DNA from: a virus
Direction: 5' to 3' (one strand)
Length of the DNA: 47,244 nucleotides
IMG/VR virus record: IMGVR_UViG_3300033149_005825
Coordinates: 1-47,244 of that record
The position numbers and the translations under genes are program-made. The notes under the pieces were generated by a model, which worked only from the letters and a program-made list of their open reading frames with translations, was not told the origin of the DNA and did no database searches. Of this stretch, positions 1 through 6,906 are shown one piece after another; position 1 is the first letter of the stretch, and each line of letters starts with the position of its first letter.

Positions 1-108
1 GGCGAGCCAACCAGCTTCTTAATTGTGGCTCTTCGCTTCTATCTGGGTCTAATCCAACAATACCGCTTGTTATTCTACAATTTCTGTTTAGCATTTCATA
101 AGTAAAGT
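1..108. repeat. 108-bp direct terminal repeat (left copy)
   Basis: These 108 bases are identical to the last 108 bases of the window (47137-47244). One open gene reads continuously through the join, so the simplest reading is a circular or circularly permuted genome of about 47,136 bp whose assembly overlaps itself. A true short terminal repeat of the packaged DNA would look the same, but such repeats rarely fall inside a coding sequence. Confidence 0.95.
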
Positions 109-287
109 ATTTATCATTGTCTTTAGTCTTTTTAGCAATTTTCCTTTGAGCTTTGACCCACGCAGGAGCGTTTCTCTTTCTACATATTTCCTCGTCCGGA
201 TTACCAGATACCATTTTCCAAACTATCTTTATCCAATGGACATAGGGGAGCAGAACAGGTGTTAAAGGACTTACAATCTTCTCTCAT
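1..287 (-). pseudogene. Conserved phage protein crossing the join, 5' part, frameshifted
   Basis: The gene starts at the ATG at 285-287 behind an AAAGGAG ribosome site and runs leftward through base 1 into 47244. The N-terminal part has a cysteine-containing segment (CSAPLCPLDKDSLENGIW) and should continue as YPDEEICRKRNAPAW. The frame is broken near 200-203: the DNA reads TGG TAA TCC where TGG TAT CCG would keep the frame, so one extra base creates an early stop. After the shift the reading frame stays open for about 100 codons. This is either a sequencing indel or a recently inactivated gene. I recognise the sequence as a conserved phage protein of unknown function. Its start overlaps the end of the upstream 96-residue gene. 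Confidence 0.7.
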
Positions 288-561
288 TTATTTTCTCCTT
301 TCGGTCCCCAATTCTCACCGGATATCCCATTACTCGAATTATCCTCCCCTCTCTTTCCCTGGGTTTTTTCTCTATAGCTGGAGCCATAGGAACCTTCATC
401 TGGCATTTCTCCCATCCATTATTTTTGTGTTGCATCTTCCGGCGATGGAAAAATGCTTTAGCTCTAAGACAATTTTTGAATTTCCTTATCTCAATTACTA
501 TGTTATCGTCCAGAATAAGACCATATGATTGGTCTTGTCTTTTGGCTTGAAATTCAATCAT
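271..561 (-). CDS. Hypothetical protein, 96 aa
   Basis: ATG at 561 follows a strong GGAGGAG ribosome site and the stop overlaps the start of the next gene. The protein is basic, with no membrane segment, signal peptide or cysteine motif that I can see. It is part of the early operon between the 77-residue protein and the frameshifted conserved protein. No family recognised. Confidence 0.75.
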   Translation of the reverse strand: MIEFQAKRQDQSYGLILDDNIVIEIRKFKNCLRAKAFFHRRKMQHKNNGWEKCQMKVPMAPAIEKKPREREGRIIRVMGYPVRIGDRKEKINERRL

Positions 562-581
562 TTTCTCCTCCTTTCAATCTT

Positions 582-815
582 CTACAATCGCTTAATTTTT
601 TCTTTAAGTTGTTCCATATTTATTTCCACTTCCTTTTCTTGAGGTTTCTCCTCATACCAGATAGTTATCACTACACATCCTATCTCATCTACTGTCCCTG
701 CATCCTGAGTCTGACGAATAAACCAGATATGAATTCTGGGATGCTCTGCTAACCAAGCATTAATAGTTTCCTCCAACTCAAGCCGATTGTTACCTGAAAA
801 AACCTTCACATGCAT
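582..815 (-). CDS. Hypothetical protein, 77 aa
   Basis: ATG at 815 follows AAAGGAGGAG. The sequence has an alternating strand-helix pattern (MHVKVFSGN, INAWLAEH, IHIWFIRQTQDAG, CVVITIWYEE) typical of a small alpha/beta fold, then an acidic-basic helical tail. It lies directly downstream of the 14-bp inverted-repeat element at 833-917, whose 3' arm sits just ahead of its ribosome site. It may therefore be translationally controlled by that structure. Function not recognised. Confidence 0.8.
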   Translation of the reverse strand: MHVKVFSGNNRLELEETINAWLAEHPRIHIWFIRQTQDAGTVDEIGCVVITIWYEEKPQEKEVEINMEQLKEKIKRL

Positions 816-832
816 TTTCTCCTCCTTTCATC

Positions 833-917
833 CTCTCCCCGCTCTGAATTGGACTTATGCCTCCCATTTTCGGCAGCCTATTGCTATCCCATCTTCAAGC
901 TCACAGAGCGGGGAGAG
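833..917 (-). ncRNA. Structured RNA leader candidate with 14-bp closing stem
   Basis: Between the bet stop and the ribosome site of the 77-residue gene, bases 833-846 and 904-917 form a perfect 14-bp inverted repeat (CTCTCCCCGCTCTG / CAGAGCGGGGAGAG) around about 57 bases. An inner imperfect hairpin (GCTGCC...GGGAGGC) is also possible. No U-tract follows, so it is not a simple terminator. The arm core CCCGCTCTG recurs as an inverted repeat at 44256-44384, also just ahead of a ribosome site. Confidence 0.5.
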
Positions 918-925
918 AATTCATT

Positions 926-2017
926 TCATTTTTCTTTATTTTTCACATTTCTTGTTTTTTCCCACTCTACTCTCTGCTTTTTTGAGAGCCTCTTCAACAG
1001 TTTTTCCCGAATCTCCTTTAGTTTTGAATAATCACATCCTTTGAGTTGGTCTTCGAGGGATATCCCAGTATCAAACCCCATTTCCTCCAGTTCTTTGTTT
1101 GTAGGAATGGTTATGATGACCAACTCCAGAACCTCTTCCCTCAATTTTTCTGCCTGAGCCTTTGTGTGCTCTTCTACTTCCTTCTCGGCAAGCTTTTTCT
1201 TCGCCCAATCAATCATTGCCTTGAGCTTTTTATCACTTGCCTTCTCCACTACAACATCAATTGGTTCTTTTTGCCATCTCGATAGATTCAACTGTTTCCA
1301 AAGATTTAATACTTCTTTTTGTTGAGGAGAAAGTTTTTCAGAGGACTTTTTCTCAGGAAGGGGTTGAGCTTCCTCTTTCGGTGTTACTTCTTTCTTTTCT
1401 AACCCAGGTATAATTACTTCTGCTTTAGGTAATTCGTCCATATCCACTCCCGCTTGGGCCATTTCCTCTGGGGAATAGAGGTCACCAAATTCGATTGGGA
1501 ATGCTTCCCGTAGCCCTTGGACAAGAGCAACCTTCCTAACCATAGTGCCTGGCATTCTTCTCCACTGTCTGTTTGGTGTTCCATCTCTTTTCTTTCCCTC
1601 ATATTCCCTGTAACTTACCTCTATCCGCACTGGATGACTCCAGTTTTTCCTATATACTTCAGCCCATCCACCTACGAGTTCTTCATCTTTCAATACCAGC
1701 GAGCCAGGGCGATATACTATTTTCCCATTCTTCAGCACAACTACCCCCGCAATCCATCCATCGCAGTCCGGGATTGAGGCAGCACGTTTCGTAAAGGTTT
1801 CTTTGCCAGTTACTATCGTTGCTGGCTCGTCCCCATACTTAATCAAATAACATTCACGAAGGAAAGGGTTGAGCTTTTGATATTTACAAAGCTGTAAAAA
1901 CATCATAACTTCTTGATCGGTGACTTTTCCGTTTCCATTGACCAAATATCTACGAATAATCTCAGGAGATAATTCCACCTTGCCCTGAGGCGTTTCATAA
2001 ATAACAATGTTAGACAT
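926..2017 (-). CDS. bet: Bet/RecT-family single-strand annealing recombinase
   Basis: 363 residues. The N-terminal two thirds match the phage recombination protein Bet family: a core around QLCKYQKLNPFLRECYLIKYG, then PATIVTGKETFTKRA and a C-terminal MVRKVALVQGLREAFP. The family anneals complementary single strands during phage replication and repair. The last about 150 residues are a lysine/glutamate-rich extension with predicted helices, longer than in lambda Bet. The start at 2017 follows AAAGGAGGAG and overlaps the previous stop by one base (TAATG). I see no lambda-exo-type nuclease beside it, so its partner is either the DUF559-like protein at 42.4 kb, an unrecognised small gene or a host enzyme. 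Confidence 0.9.
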   Translation of the reverse strand: MSNIVIYETPQGKVELSPEIIRRYLVNGNGKVTDQEVMMFLQLCKYQKLNPFLRECYLIKYGDEPATIVTGKETFTKRAASIPDCDGWIAGVVVLKNGKIVYRPGSLVLKDEELVGGWAEVYRKNWSHPVRIEVSYREYEGKKRDGTPNRQWRRMPGTMVRKVALVQGLREAFPIEFGDLYSPEEMAQAGVDMDELPKAEVIIPGLEKKEVTPKEEAQPLPEKKSSEKLSPQQKEVLNLWKQLNLSRWQKEPIDVVVEKASDKKLKAMIDWAKKKLAEKEVEEHTKAQAEKLREEVLELVIITIPTNKELEEMGFDTGISLEDQLKGCDYSKLKEIREKLLKRLSKKQRVEWEKTRNVKNKEK

Positions 2018-2220
2018 TACTCTCCTCCTTTTTTGTTTAGTCTTTCTATCAAACTATCCACTATTTCCCCAGCCATGTCTTTTACTACCTCATGGTCGAT
2101 TAGTAGACCATGAGCTTCAGAGTTAGTGGTATCACAGTCGTATTCTTGGGCCCAATCACGGATCACCCTTAACACTTCATCCACTAACTCCTCATGCTTT
2201 ACCTTACTTTTTGTTAGCAT
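2017..2220 (-). CDS. Hypothetical protein upstream of bet, 67 aa
   Basis: ATG at 2220 follows GGAGGAAAAGA. The protein is small and acidic, with one or two amphipathic helices (HEELVDEVLRVIRDWAQEY, VKDMAGEIVDSLIERL). It overlaps the upstream gene by 17 bases and bet by one, which points to translational coupling. It might be an accessory factor for the recombinase, but that rests on position only. Confidence 0.75.
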   Translation of the reverse strand: MLTKSKVKHEELVDEVLRVIRDWAQEYDCDTTNSEAHGLLIDHEVVKDMAGEIVDSLIERLNKKGGE

Positions 2221-2587
2221 TCTTTTCCTCCTTTTTGATAATAATCGCCTTTGTTCTTTTTAGTTCCCTTCTACAAGTTTTTCCTATTTCTTCCGAGATA
2301 AATCCACCCTTAATCAGTCCTTCAAACTTCTTTTTGTTAATAGTTATCTCTTTCACCACTTCATAAAGATGCAAAGGTTTCAAATACTGTTGAACATAGT
2401 AAGGGTCGTAGTCGTAACTAATCCTCTCCTGAAGCTCCAGCATGTAGCCGTCTCCCACATCCAGATACCACTCATTTTTCTCCAACACGGGAATTAGTTC
2501 TTTTCTCAAGGCTGACAGCTTCTTGTTTAGCCGAGTAGCCTCATCCTTTAGCTTTATATACTCCTTTGCTTTTGCTATTACATCCAT
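2204..2587 (-). CDS. Hypothetical coiled-coil protein, 127 aa
   Basis: Starts at the ATG at 2587 behind GGGGAGGT. The first 35 residues are strongly helical (KAKEYIKLKDEATRLNKKL), the middle is tyrosine-rich (YDYDPYYVQQYLKPLHLYE) and the C-terminus is very basic (KKEEKNANKK). The helix followed by a short beta region and a Lys tail resembles small phage proteins found next to recombination genes, but I cannot name a family. It is co-transcribed with bet. Confidence 0.75.
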   Translation of the reverse strand: MDVIAKAKEYIKLKDEATRLNKKLSALRKELIPVLEKNEWYLDVGDGYMLELQERISYDYDPYYVQQYLKPLHLYEVVKEITINKKKFEGLIKGGFISEEIGKTCRRELKRTKAIIIKKEEKNANKK

Positions 2588-2602
2588 CTGTCTTTACCTC
2601 CC

Positions 2603-2806
2603 CTAATTAATTTTGTAGTAATCAAAATGTTGTTCGAGATAATTCCTGAGATACTCGTATGTTTCCCCCAAAACTTCTTTGGAGAAGTAACAGGTTTCAT
2701 CCTTAAAAAAGAAAGTGATTTCCTTCTCGGTAATCCGAATAGATTCCACTGTATCCAGATTAATAAACTCCTGCCCATTTGGTCCTTTAAAACTTATCCA
2801 CTGCAT
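2603..2806 (-). CDS. Hypothetical protein, 67 aa
   Basis: ATG at 2806 follows AAAGGAGGAAATAAA. The first half has a beta-rich pattern (QWISFKGPNGQEFINLDTVESIRI, EITFFFKD), the second a helix with several tyrosines. The size and strand pattern resemble a small PH-like or SH3-like fold, but no family is recognised. It sits in the early operon between a zinc-ribbon gene and the coiled-coil gene. Another frame across this span (2578-2778) has no ribosome site and is a shadow. Confidence 0.75.
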   Translation of the reverse strand: MQWISFKGPNGQEFINLDTVESIRITEKEITFFFKDETCYFSKEVLGETYEYLRNYLEQHFDYYKIN

Positions 2807-2807
2807 T

Positions 2808-3104
2808 TTATTTCCTCCTTTGTTTATTTTCTCCCATCAAATCCATATAACAGTCCTCGCACAATGGTCTTTCTCCATCCTCTGTGGAGATTGAACGTAG
2901 ACAGAGAACCCTTCTTCCGCATTCATAACAGATTTTTCTCTTCACAATAGTAATTTCATTTTTCTTGGGTTCAGCGTCAATAACTACCCAATCCTTCCCG
3001 AATTTTTCCCTTACTTTCTCTTCAATCTCCTTAAATGGAGCAAAGAACGGAACTTTGAGCTCCATATCACTACAAGTGCCATCGTTGATTATTCTTGGTC
3101 TCAT
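2808..3104 (-). CDS. Small zinc-binding protein, 98 aa
   Basis: Start at 3104 behind GAGGAGGT. The N-terminal half is an alpha/beta segment (MELKVPFFAPFKEIEEKVREKF). The C-terminal half has two CxxC pairs, CYECGRRVLC and CEDCYMDLM, spaced as in a treble-clef or zinc-ribbon site. Zinc binding is the likely property; the molecular role is unknown. It is one of about ten small cysteine-rich proteins in this genome. Confidence 0.75.
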   Translation of the reverse strand: MRPRIINDGTCSDMELKVPFFAPFKEIEEKVREKFGKDWVVIDAEPKKNEITIVKRKICYECGRRVLCLRSISTEDGERPLCEDCYMDLMGENKQRRK

Positions 3105-3107
3105 CTC

Positions 3108-3374
3108 TTACCTCCTCAATAAAAATATTGCATTTAATTTTTTGAGTATAAGCGTTCCCAATTCTACCGAGAGATTTTTCTCCTCAAGTATATCCAAAAC
3201 TTTCAAAAGGGCTCTAGCTTCGTTATCATCTCTCATTGCAAATACTCGTGCAGCACCATAACCATGTCTGCTGAATACACTTCCCACATCATTAAGGAAT
3301 TCATCATTAAATCTGGCACGTTTAATCTCTGGGTTGTTTCTTATTTTTTCGATGACTTTTTCTACTATATCCAT
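3108..3374 (-). CDS. Hypothetical protein, 88 aa
   Basis: I place the start at 3374 (MDIVEKVIEKI) because GGAGG lies eight bases upstream and the previous gene ends at 3377. The open frame extends to 3440 but without a ribosome site. The product is mostly helical (EVIEKIRNNPEIKRARF, NEARALLKVLDILEEKN). Function unknown; early-operon position. Confidence 0.7.
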   Translation of the reverse strand: MDIVEKVIEKIRNNPEIKRARFNDEFLNDVGSVFSRHGYGAARVFAMRDDNEARALLKVLDILEEKNLSVELGTLILKKLNAIFLLRR

Positions 3375-3376
3375 AA

Positions 3377-3760
3377 CTAACACCTCCTTAGAGCCAGTCT
3401 TCTTCGAGCAGATAATTCCGTTGCTTGGATAGGGACCCAAATATAAAAAGGGTCACTAATCCAAAACTCCCCAGCACACCAGTGAACCTTCTTGGGTTTT
3501 TCTCCAAACCCAAGAAAATCATACTCGTCCTCAGGTCCATAATATGGACCTTTCTTTTGGACAAACCAAGCCTTCTTCATCTTCATTCTTTTTTTGCTAT
3601 CACAATTCTTTTTTCTTTCTTCCCGCTCCTTTAAGGGTTCACAAAGAAAACAACGAGAAAATCTATTTTTCCCAAAATATTTGGAAGCGAGTTTCTCCCA
3701 AGGAATTCCTCTACCATCATTCTGGGATTTATTTGGGGTAGGTTGGCTTATTTTCTTCAT
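3377..3760 (-). CDS. First gene of the early operon, hypothetical, 127 aa
   Basis: ATG at 3760 follows AAAGGAGGAAAAG and is the first start downstream of the near-perfect promoter at 3793-3821. The N-terminus is basic and polar, a middle stretch has a CFLC pair, and the C-terminal half is aromatic (WFVQKKGPYYGPEDEYDFLGF, VHWCAGEFWISDPFYIW). No family recognised. As the promoter-proximal gene it is likely expressed soon after infection. Confidence 0.65.
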   Translation of the reverse strand: MKKISQPTPNKSQNDGRGIPWEKLASKYFGKNRFSRCFLCEPLKEREERKKNCDSKKRMKMKKAWFVQKKGPYYGPEDEYDFLGFGEKPKKVHWCAGEFWISDPFYIWVPIQATELSARRRLALRRC

Positions 3761-3792
3761 CTTTTCCTCCTTTTATTTTATTATCTACATAT

Positions 3793-3821
3793 ATTATACA
3801 CAAATTTCCAAAAAGTGTCAA
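3793..3821 (-). promoter_or_regulatory. Sigma70-type early promoter P1
   Basis: On the minus strand a consensus TTGACA (3816-3821) is followed after exactly 17 bases by a consensus TATAAT (3793-3798). The -35 box contains the TGA stop of the upstream HTH gene (ACT TGA CA). The first downstream start is at 3760. Flanking bases ACTTGACACTT and TTGTGTATAAT are shared with the promoter at 31609-31637. Confidence 0.85.
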
Positions 3822-3985
3822 GTCCCCTTGTCCTCACTTTGGATTATCTGATTAACCCGCTGGCGAGATAGATTTAACAGTCTCGCCACATCTGCCTGCC
3901 TCCAACCCTCAATATAAATAAGATATTTAACCAACTTAACTCTAAAGTCATTTAACCTTTTGTCTCTTTCTTCTTTCTTTCCCAT
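3818..3985 (-). CDS. Possible separately translated 55-aa HTH protein
   Basis: In the same frame as the HNH gene, an internal ATG at 3983-3985 follows AAAGGAGG with ideal spacing. Translation from here gives a 55-residue protein with a compact HTH (GWRQADVARLLNLSRQRVNQI), the size of a small phage repressor or activator. It lies between promoters P2 and P1. Whether this internal start is used cannot be decided from sequence alone. One reading is that an HNH gene became fused upstream of an older small regulator. Confidence 0.4.
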   Translation of the reverse strand: MGKKEERDKRLNDFRVKLVKYLIYIEGWRQADVARLLNLSRQRVNQIIQSEDKGT

Positions 3986-4519
3986 CTCAATGCCTCCTTT
4001 TATTTTGTTAAATCTTGGTCGTCTTTTAATATTCCACTTTTTTAGAATGCGATATACCGTTCCAGGAGTAATACCATATTCTTTAGCTAATTCAATTCCA
4101 TTTTCTCCCTTGGTATATCTATTACACATCTCAAGCTGAATTTTTACTCCATTACCTTTTTTATGTTTAACCAGATGACAAGAAGCACAAAGTATTTGAA
4201 CATCGTCCAAAGATGTAGCGGGATATTTTATATGATGAATATGAAGATTTTTAGTGCTTCCACATTCTTCACATTGTTTTTTAAAAGGTAGGAGAAATTT
4301 CGCCAAAGTAGGCTTAGATTCTTTTCCTGTCTTCTTTACATAGTCAAAATACTCATCAAGTGATTTCCACTTTAACCTTCTTCTTCTTGCGTATCTTGGC
4401 AAATGATATTTCTCCATTACCTGTCGAACACGTTCCCTTGTAACCCCAAACATATCGCCTATTTCTTGTAAAGTCTTTCCTTCCTCATAATAAAGCTTTG
4501 CAAGCATCTTTCTATCCAT
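3818..4519 (-). CDS. HNH endonuclease with flanking helix-turn-helix domains, 233 aa
   Basis: Residues 1-40 form a sigma-region-4-like HTH (KTLQEIGDMFGVTRERVRQVME). Residues about 80-118 form a zinc-bound HNH nuclease (CEECG, HIHHIKYP, CASCH). A second HTH follows at about 140-165 (IELAKEYGITPGTVYRILKKW), and a third at the C-terminus (RQADVARLLNLSRQRVNQII). This is a typical free-standing, homing-type HNH layout with DNA-recognition repeats. It is expressed from P2 and its stop lies in P1. The last 55 codons carry their own strong ribosome site and may form a separate protein (see 3818-3985). Targets are unknown; it could also act as a regulator of the two flanking promoters. Confidence 0.8.
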   Translation of the reverse strand: MDRKMLAKLYYEEGKTLQEIGDMFGVTRERVRQVMEKYHLPRYARRRRLKWKSLDEYFDYVKKTGKESKPTLAKFLLPFKKQCEECGSTKNLHIHHIKYPATSLDDVQILCASCHLVKHKKGNGVKIQLEMCNRYTKGENGIELAKEYGITPGTVYRILKKWNIKRRPRFNKIKGGIEMGKKEERDKRLNDFRVKLVKYLIYIEGWRQADVARLLNLSRQRVNQIIQSEDKGT

Positions 4520-4536
4520 TTTTAATCTCCATTTTT

Positions 4537-4564
4537 ACTATACACATTTTCATAAGTTTGTCAA
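4537..4564 (-). promoter_or_regulatory. Sigma70-type promoter P2
   Basis: TTGACA (4559-4564), a 16-base spacer and TATAGT (4537-4542) stand ahead of the HNH/HTH gene start at 4519. The context GGACTTGACA and the bases TGTG directly before the -10 resemble P1 and P3, suggesting a family of related phage promoters. Confidence 0.75.
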
Positions 4565-4603
4565 GTCCTTCTCATAAATAACAGAAATAGATTAACTTAG
4601 GAA

Positions 4604-5635
4604 TCAAAACCTCTGGAGCAATTCATTTAAGGAAGGATAAACAAAAACAAAATGTTTATCTGGATGGAATACTACGGTAGGAACTCCAATAATACCAGGC
4701 GTCCACCATCTTTTTGCGTATCCATCGTCAGTTTGAAAAGTGCCCACTTGGATAAGGCACTTAGGCTTTCCATATTCGTAAAACCATTGGACGGCAGGCT
4801 GATGTCGGTGGGCACCCACAATTACATCTGCAAATGGGGCATTCCACTTCAGCTCTCTGTTCATAGGGTGATTGGGATTATAAATTGAATGCCCCTTAAA
4901 TTCGTGAGAGAGCCTGATTATGTATTTTTCTTTCCCAACGATGAGATTGAGAGTTCCTTTCCCATTAAAATAAATTAAATGCTCTGATAGTAAGTTCTTA
5001 ATGGTACTCTCTCCGTAGAGACGCTCATCTCTTTCTATATCATGATTGCCCCAGCAAGCAGCGATCCACTTCTTTTTTTGTATAAATTCATTTAGGATAG
5101 AAGAGAGTATAATTCTTTGCTCTTTAGGCGAGGCAATTTGGGAAAGAATGGGTTGGAGAGAGCGGAAAGAGCGAAAGTTATCTATAAGGTCTCCTACAGT
5201 AATCATATATACTCTATCGGTATTTAGAATTGTATCTAAGTTATGCTGGAGTTCTTTGTAATCCACTGAGACAGAACCCATATGCCAATCCGCTGAGAAA
5301 ACCACTGCTATCTTTTTCTCTGTTTCAATTTTTACTGTAGCCTCGTCTTGAGAGGAGCTTGTTTTTTGATGGAGTTCCTGTCTTTTTTGAAGATTATCGA
5401 ACCACTCGCGCCAATTAATATTTTCTGCTCGTTTCTTATCTATAAAGACAGGTTCAGGTAAAGCGTTCTTAGGGGAAAGTTGTTTTCGGAAAAATAGAGG
5501 TTTAGTTAAGCCAAGTAAGCGTCTTTTCTTGCGGACACTGGCAGGAGTTGTTCCAATTTCTTCGGCAAGCTCTTTATCGGTGAGTTTAGAATAATTTTCT
5601 TTTAAGAATTCTATCTTTTCTTCGCTCCATTTCAA
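4604..5635 (-). CDS. Calcineurin-like metallophosphoesterase with N-terminal HTH, 343 aa
   Basis: Residues 1-45 form a SANT/HTH-like DNA-binding segment (WSEEKIEFLKENYSKLTDKE, then GTTPASVRKKRRLLG). From about residue 108 it has the full metallophosphoesterase signature: ADWHMG, GDLIDN, GNHD, a middle His in RLSHEFKGHS, and GAHRHQ. The family binds two metal ions and cleaves phosphoesters; phage members may act on nucleic acid or nucleotides. The start is TTG at 5633-5635, since no in-frame ATG is near. A TnpB element is inserted exactly at the bases that form this start and its ribosome site; the element's own end supplies the current AAAGGAG. Confidence 0.88.
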   Translation of the reverse strand: MKWSEEKIEFLKENYSKLTDKELAEEIGTTPASVRKKRRLLGLTKPLFFRKQLSPKNALPEPVFIDKKRAENINWREWFDNLQKRQELHQKTSSSQDEATVKIETEKKIAVVFSADWHMGSVSVDYKELQHNLDTILNTDRVYMITVGDLIDNFRSFRSLQPILSQIASPKEQRIILSSILNEFIQKKKWIAACWGNHDIERDERLYGESTIKNLLSEHLIYFNGKGTLNLIVGKEKYIIRLSHEFKGHSIYNPNHPMNRELKWNAPFADVIVGAHRHQPAVQWFYEYGKPKCLIQVGTFQTDDGYAKRWWTPGIIGVPTVVFHPDKHFVFVYPSLNELLQRF

Positions 5636-5720
5636 TTGGCTTCTCCTTTGATAAATATAATATATTTAATCGTCTCCTAAGCGGCTAAGATCCCCGTTCG
5701 TAAGAGCGGGATACAGCCAC

Positions 5721-5748
5721 TTGACTTTTTCTCCAGGTAGTATAAAAT
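5721..5748 (+). promoter_or_regulatory. tnpB: Possible tnpB promoter
   Basis: TTGACT (5721-5726) is followed after 14-16 bases by TATAAA/TAAAAT (5741-5748), ending just before the tnpB ATG at 5755. No ribosome site lies between, so the transcript would be almost leaderless. Spacing is short for the best -10 match, so confidence is moderate. Confidence 0.45.
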
Positions 5749-5754
5749 ATAACT

Positions 5755-6906
5755 ATGCTTACAATAAAACTTAAAATTAAAAGACCAACAAGAAATAAAC
5801 TTCATAGTCTTGAAGAATACTGTCAAGAATTCTCTTCTTGTGTTAACTGGTATCTTGAAAAACTGCAGAAAGAGAAAACCACCAGTAGGGTAAAAATTCA
5901 CAAACTTTACTACAAAGAAGCAAGGAATAAATTTAATCTTCCTTCAGCTAACCTACAAGTTGCTCGGGATAAGGCAATAGAGATACAGCGATCATATCTT
6001 CGCAAAAAAGGTAAAAAGTCAAAACCAAAACTCCACAGTTTAATAGGCTGTTTTCGCAAAGACACAATTAAAAGAGGAAATAACGCTATTAGATTAACCT
6101 TAAACCGCAAAAGAATTTGGCTTCCCTTAACAATTCCCGAACGATATAAGAATGAATTTAATCTACCAATAGCTCGTTCCGAAGTTAAAGAAGTCAGAGG
6201 TAAATGGTTTCTATATTTAACTGTCAAAGATATGCCAGAAGCTCAAAGGCAGCCTTCTAATATTTTAGGTGTTGATTTAGGTATAGCGAAGATAGCTACT
6301 GTATCCAATCCAGAAGGTTCAATAAATATGTTCTTTAGAGGAGAACTCATAAGATTTAAAAGAAATTATTTTCTCAAAAAACGAAAAGAATTACAAGAGA
6401 AAAAGGATAAAAAGATATGTAAAAACGCTTGGCGCACACTTAAAAGACTCTCTGGCAAAGAACATAGATGGATAACTGACTTAAATCATAAGATAAGCCG
6501 TGCTATTGTTAATAAAGCTAAAGAAACTAATTCTGCTATTGCCTTAGAAAATCTTTCGGGCATAAGACAAAGAATTAAAGCAATTAAGAAAGTTCGTAGA
6601 ATGCTTCATAATTGGCCTTTCAGACAATTAACAAATTTTATAGAATATAAGGCTCGCTTGGCTGGGATACCGATTGTATCGGTCGATCCTCGGAAAACCT
6701 CAAGAATTTGTCCTAAGTGTGGCAATGAGGAGAAGAGGAATCGGAAGTCCCAGTCCAAGTTTAAATGCTCAAATTGCGGGTATTCGCTCAACGCAGATCT
6801 CATAGGTGCTCGCAATATTGCATTAAGAGCCACTTCTCAGTTGGTATATCCTTCTGAGAATGCGGGGCTTGACACTCCGCTAATGAAGTCTACTTCAACC
6901 TCGTAA
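5755..6906 (+). CDS. tnpB: TnpB RNA-guided nuclease (IS605 OrfB family), 383 aa
   Basis: A full-length TnpB. An N-terminal beta/helical region (residues 1-165) is followed by the split RuvC nuclease: D174 in GVDLGIAKIATVS, E265 in ALENLSGIR and D348 in NADLIGARN. A CxxC...CxxC zinc finger (C319, C322, C338, C341) lies between the last two. All catalytic residues are present. TnpB proteins use an RNA made from the 3' end of their own element to cut target DNA beside a short motif, which favours retention of the element. The gene is on the strand opposite to the surrounding phage genes, has no ribosome site and has a promoter-like sequence ending nine bases upstream. Confidence 0.95.
   Translation: MLTIKLKIKRPTRNKLHSLEEYCQEFSSCVNWYLEKLQKEKTTSRVKIHKLYYKEARNKFNLPSANLQVARDKAIEIQRSYLRKKGKKSKPKLHSLIGCFRKDTIKRGNNAIRLTLNRKRIWLPLTIPERYKNEFNLPIARSEVKEVRGKWFLYLTVKDMPEAQRQPSNILGVDLGIAKIATVSNPEGSINMFFRGELIRFKRNYFLKKRKELQEKKDKKICKNAWRTLKRLSGKEHRWITDLNHKISRAIVNKAKETNSAIALENLSGIRQRIKAIKKVRRMLHNWPFRQLTNFIEYKARLAGIPIVSVDPRKTSRICPKCGNEEKRNRKSQSKFKCSNCGYSLNADLIGARNIALRATSQLVYPSENAGLDTPLMKSTSTS

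Noticed and set aside
1-108. Long terminal repeat of a linear genome, as in phages with defined ends
   Set aside because: A gene reads through the join and 108 bp is too short for typical defined ends; an assembly overlap of a circular map is simpler, though not strictly excluded.
833-917. tRNA-like fold
   Set aside because: No anticodon or T-arm consensus and no CCA; the stem is longer than an acceptor stem.
259-1285. Several plus-strand open frames near the left end
   Set aside because: They are antisense shadows of the early operon with no ribosome sites and with Phe/Ser/Leu-rich, unprotein-like sequence.
2578-2778. Minus-strand open frame overlapping the 67-aa gene at 2603-2806
   Set aside because: It lacks a ribosome site; the other frame has a strong one and better protein composition.
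3818-4519. Integrase or excisionase
   Set aside because: The motifs are HNH and HTH; no tyrosine or serine recombinase signature was seen anywhere in the window.
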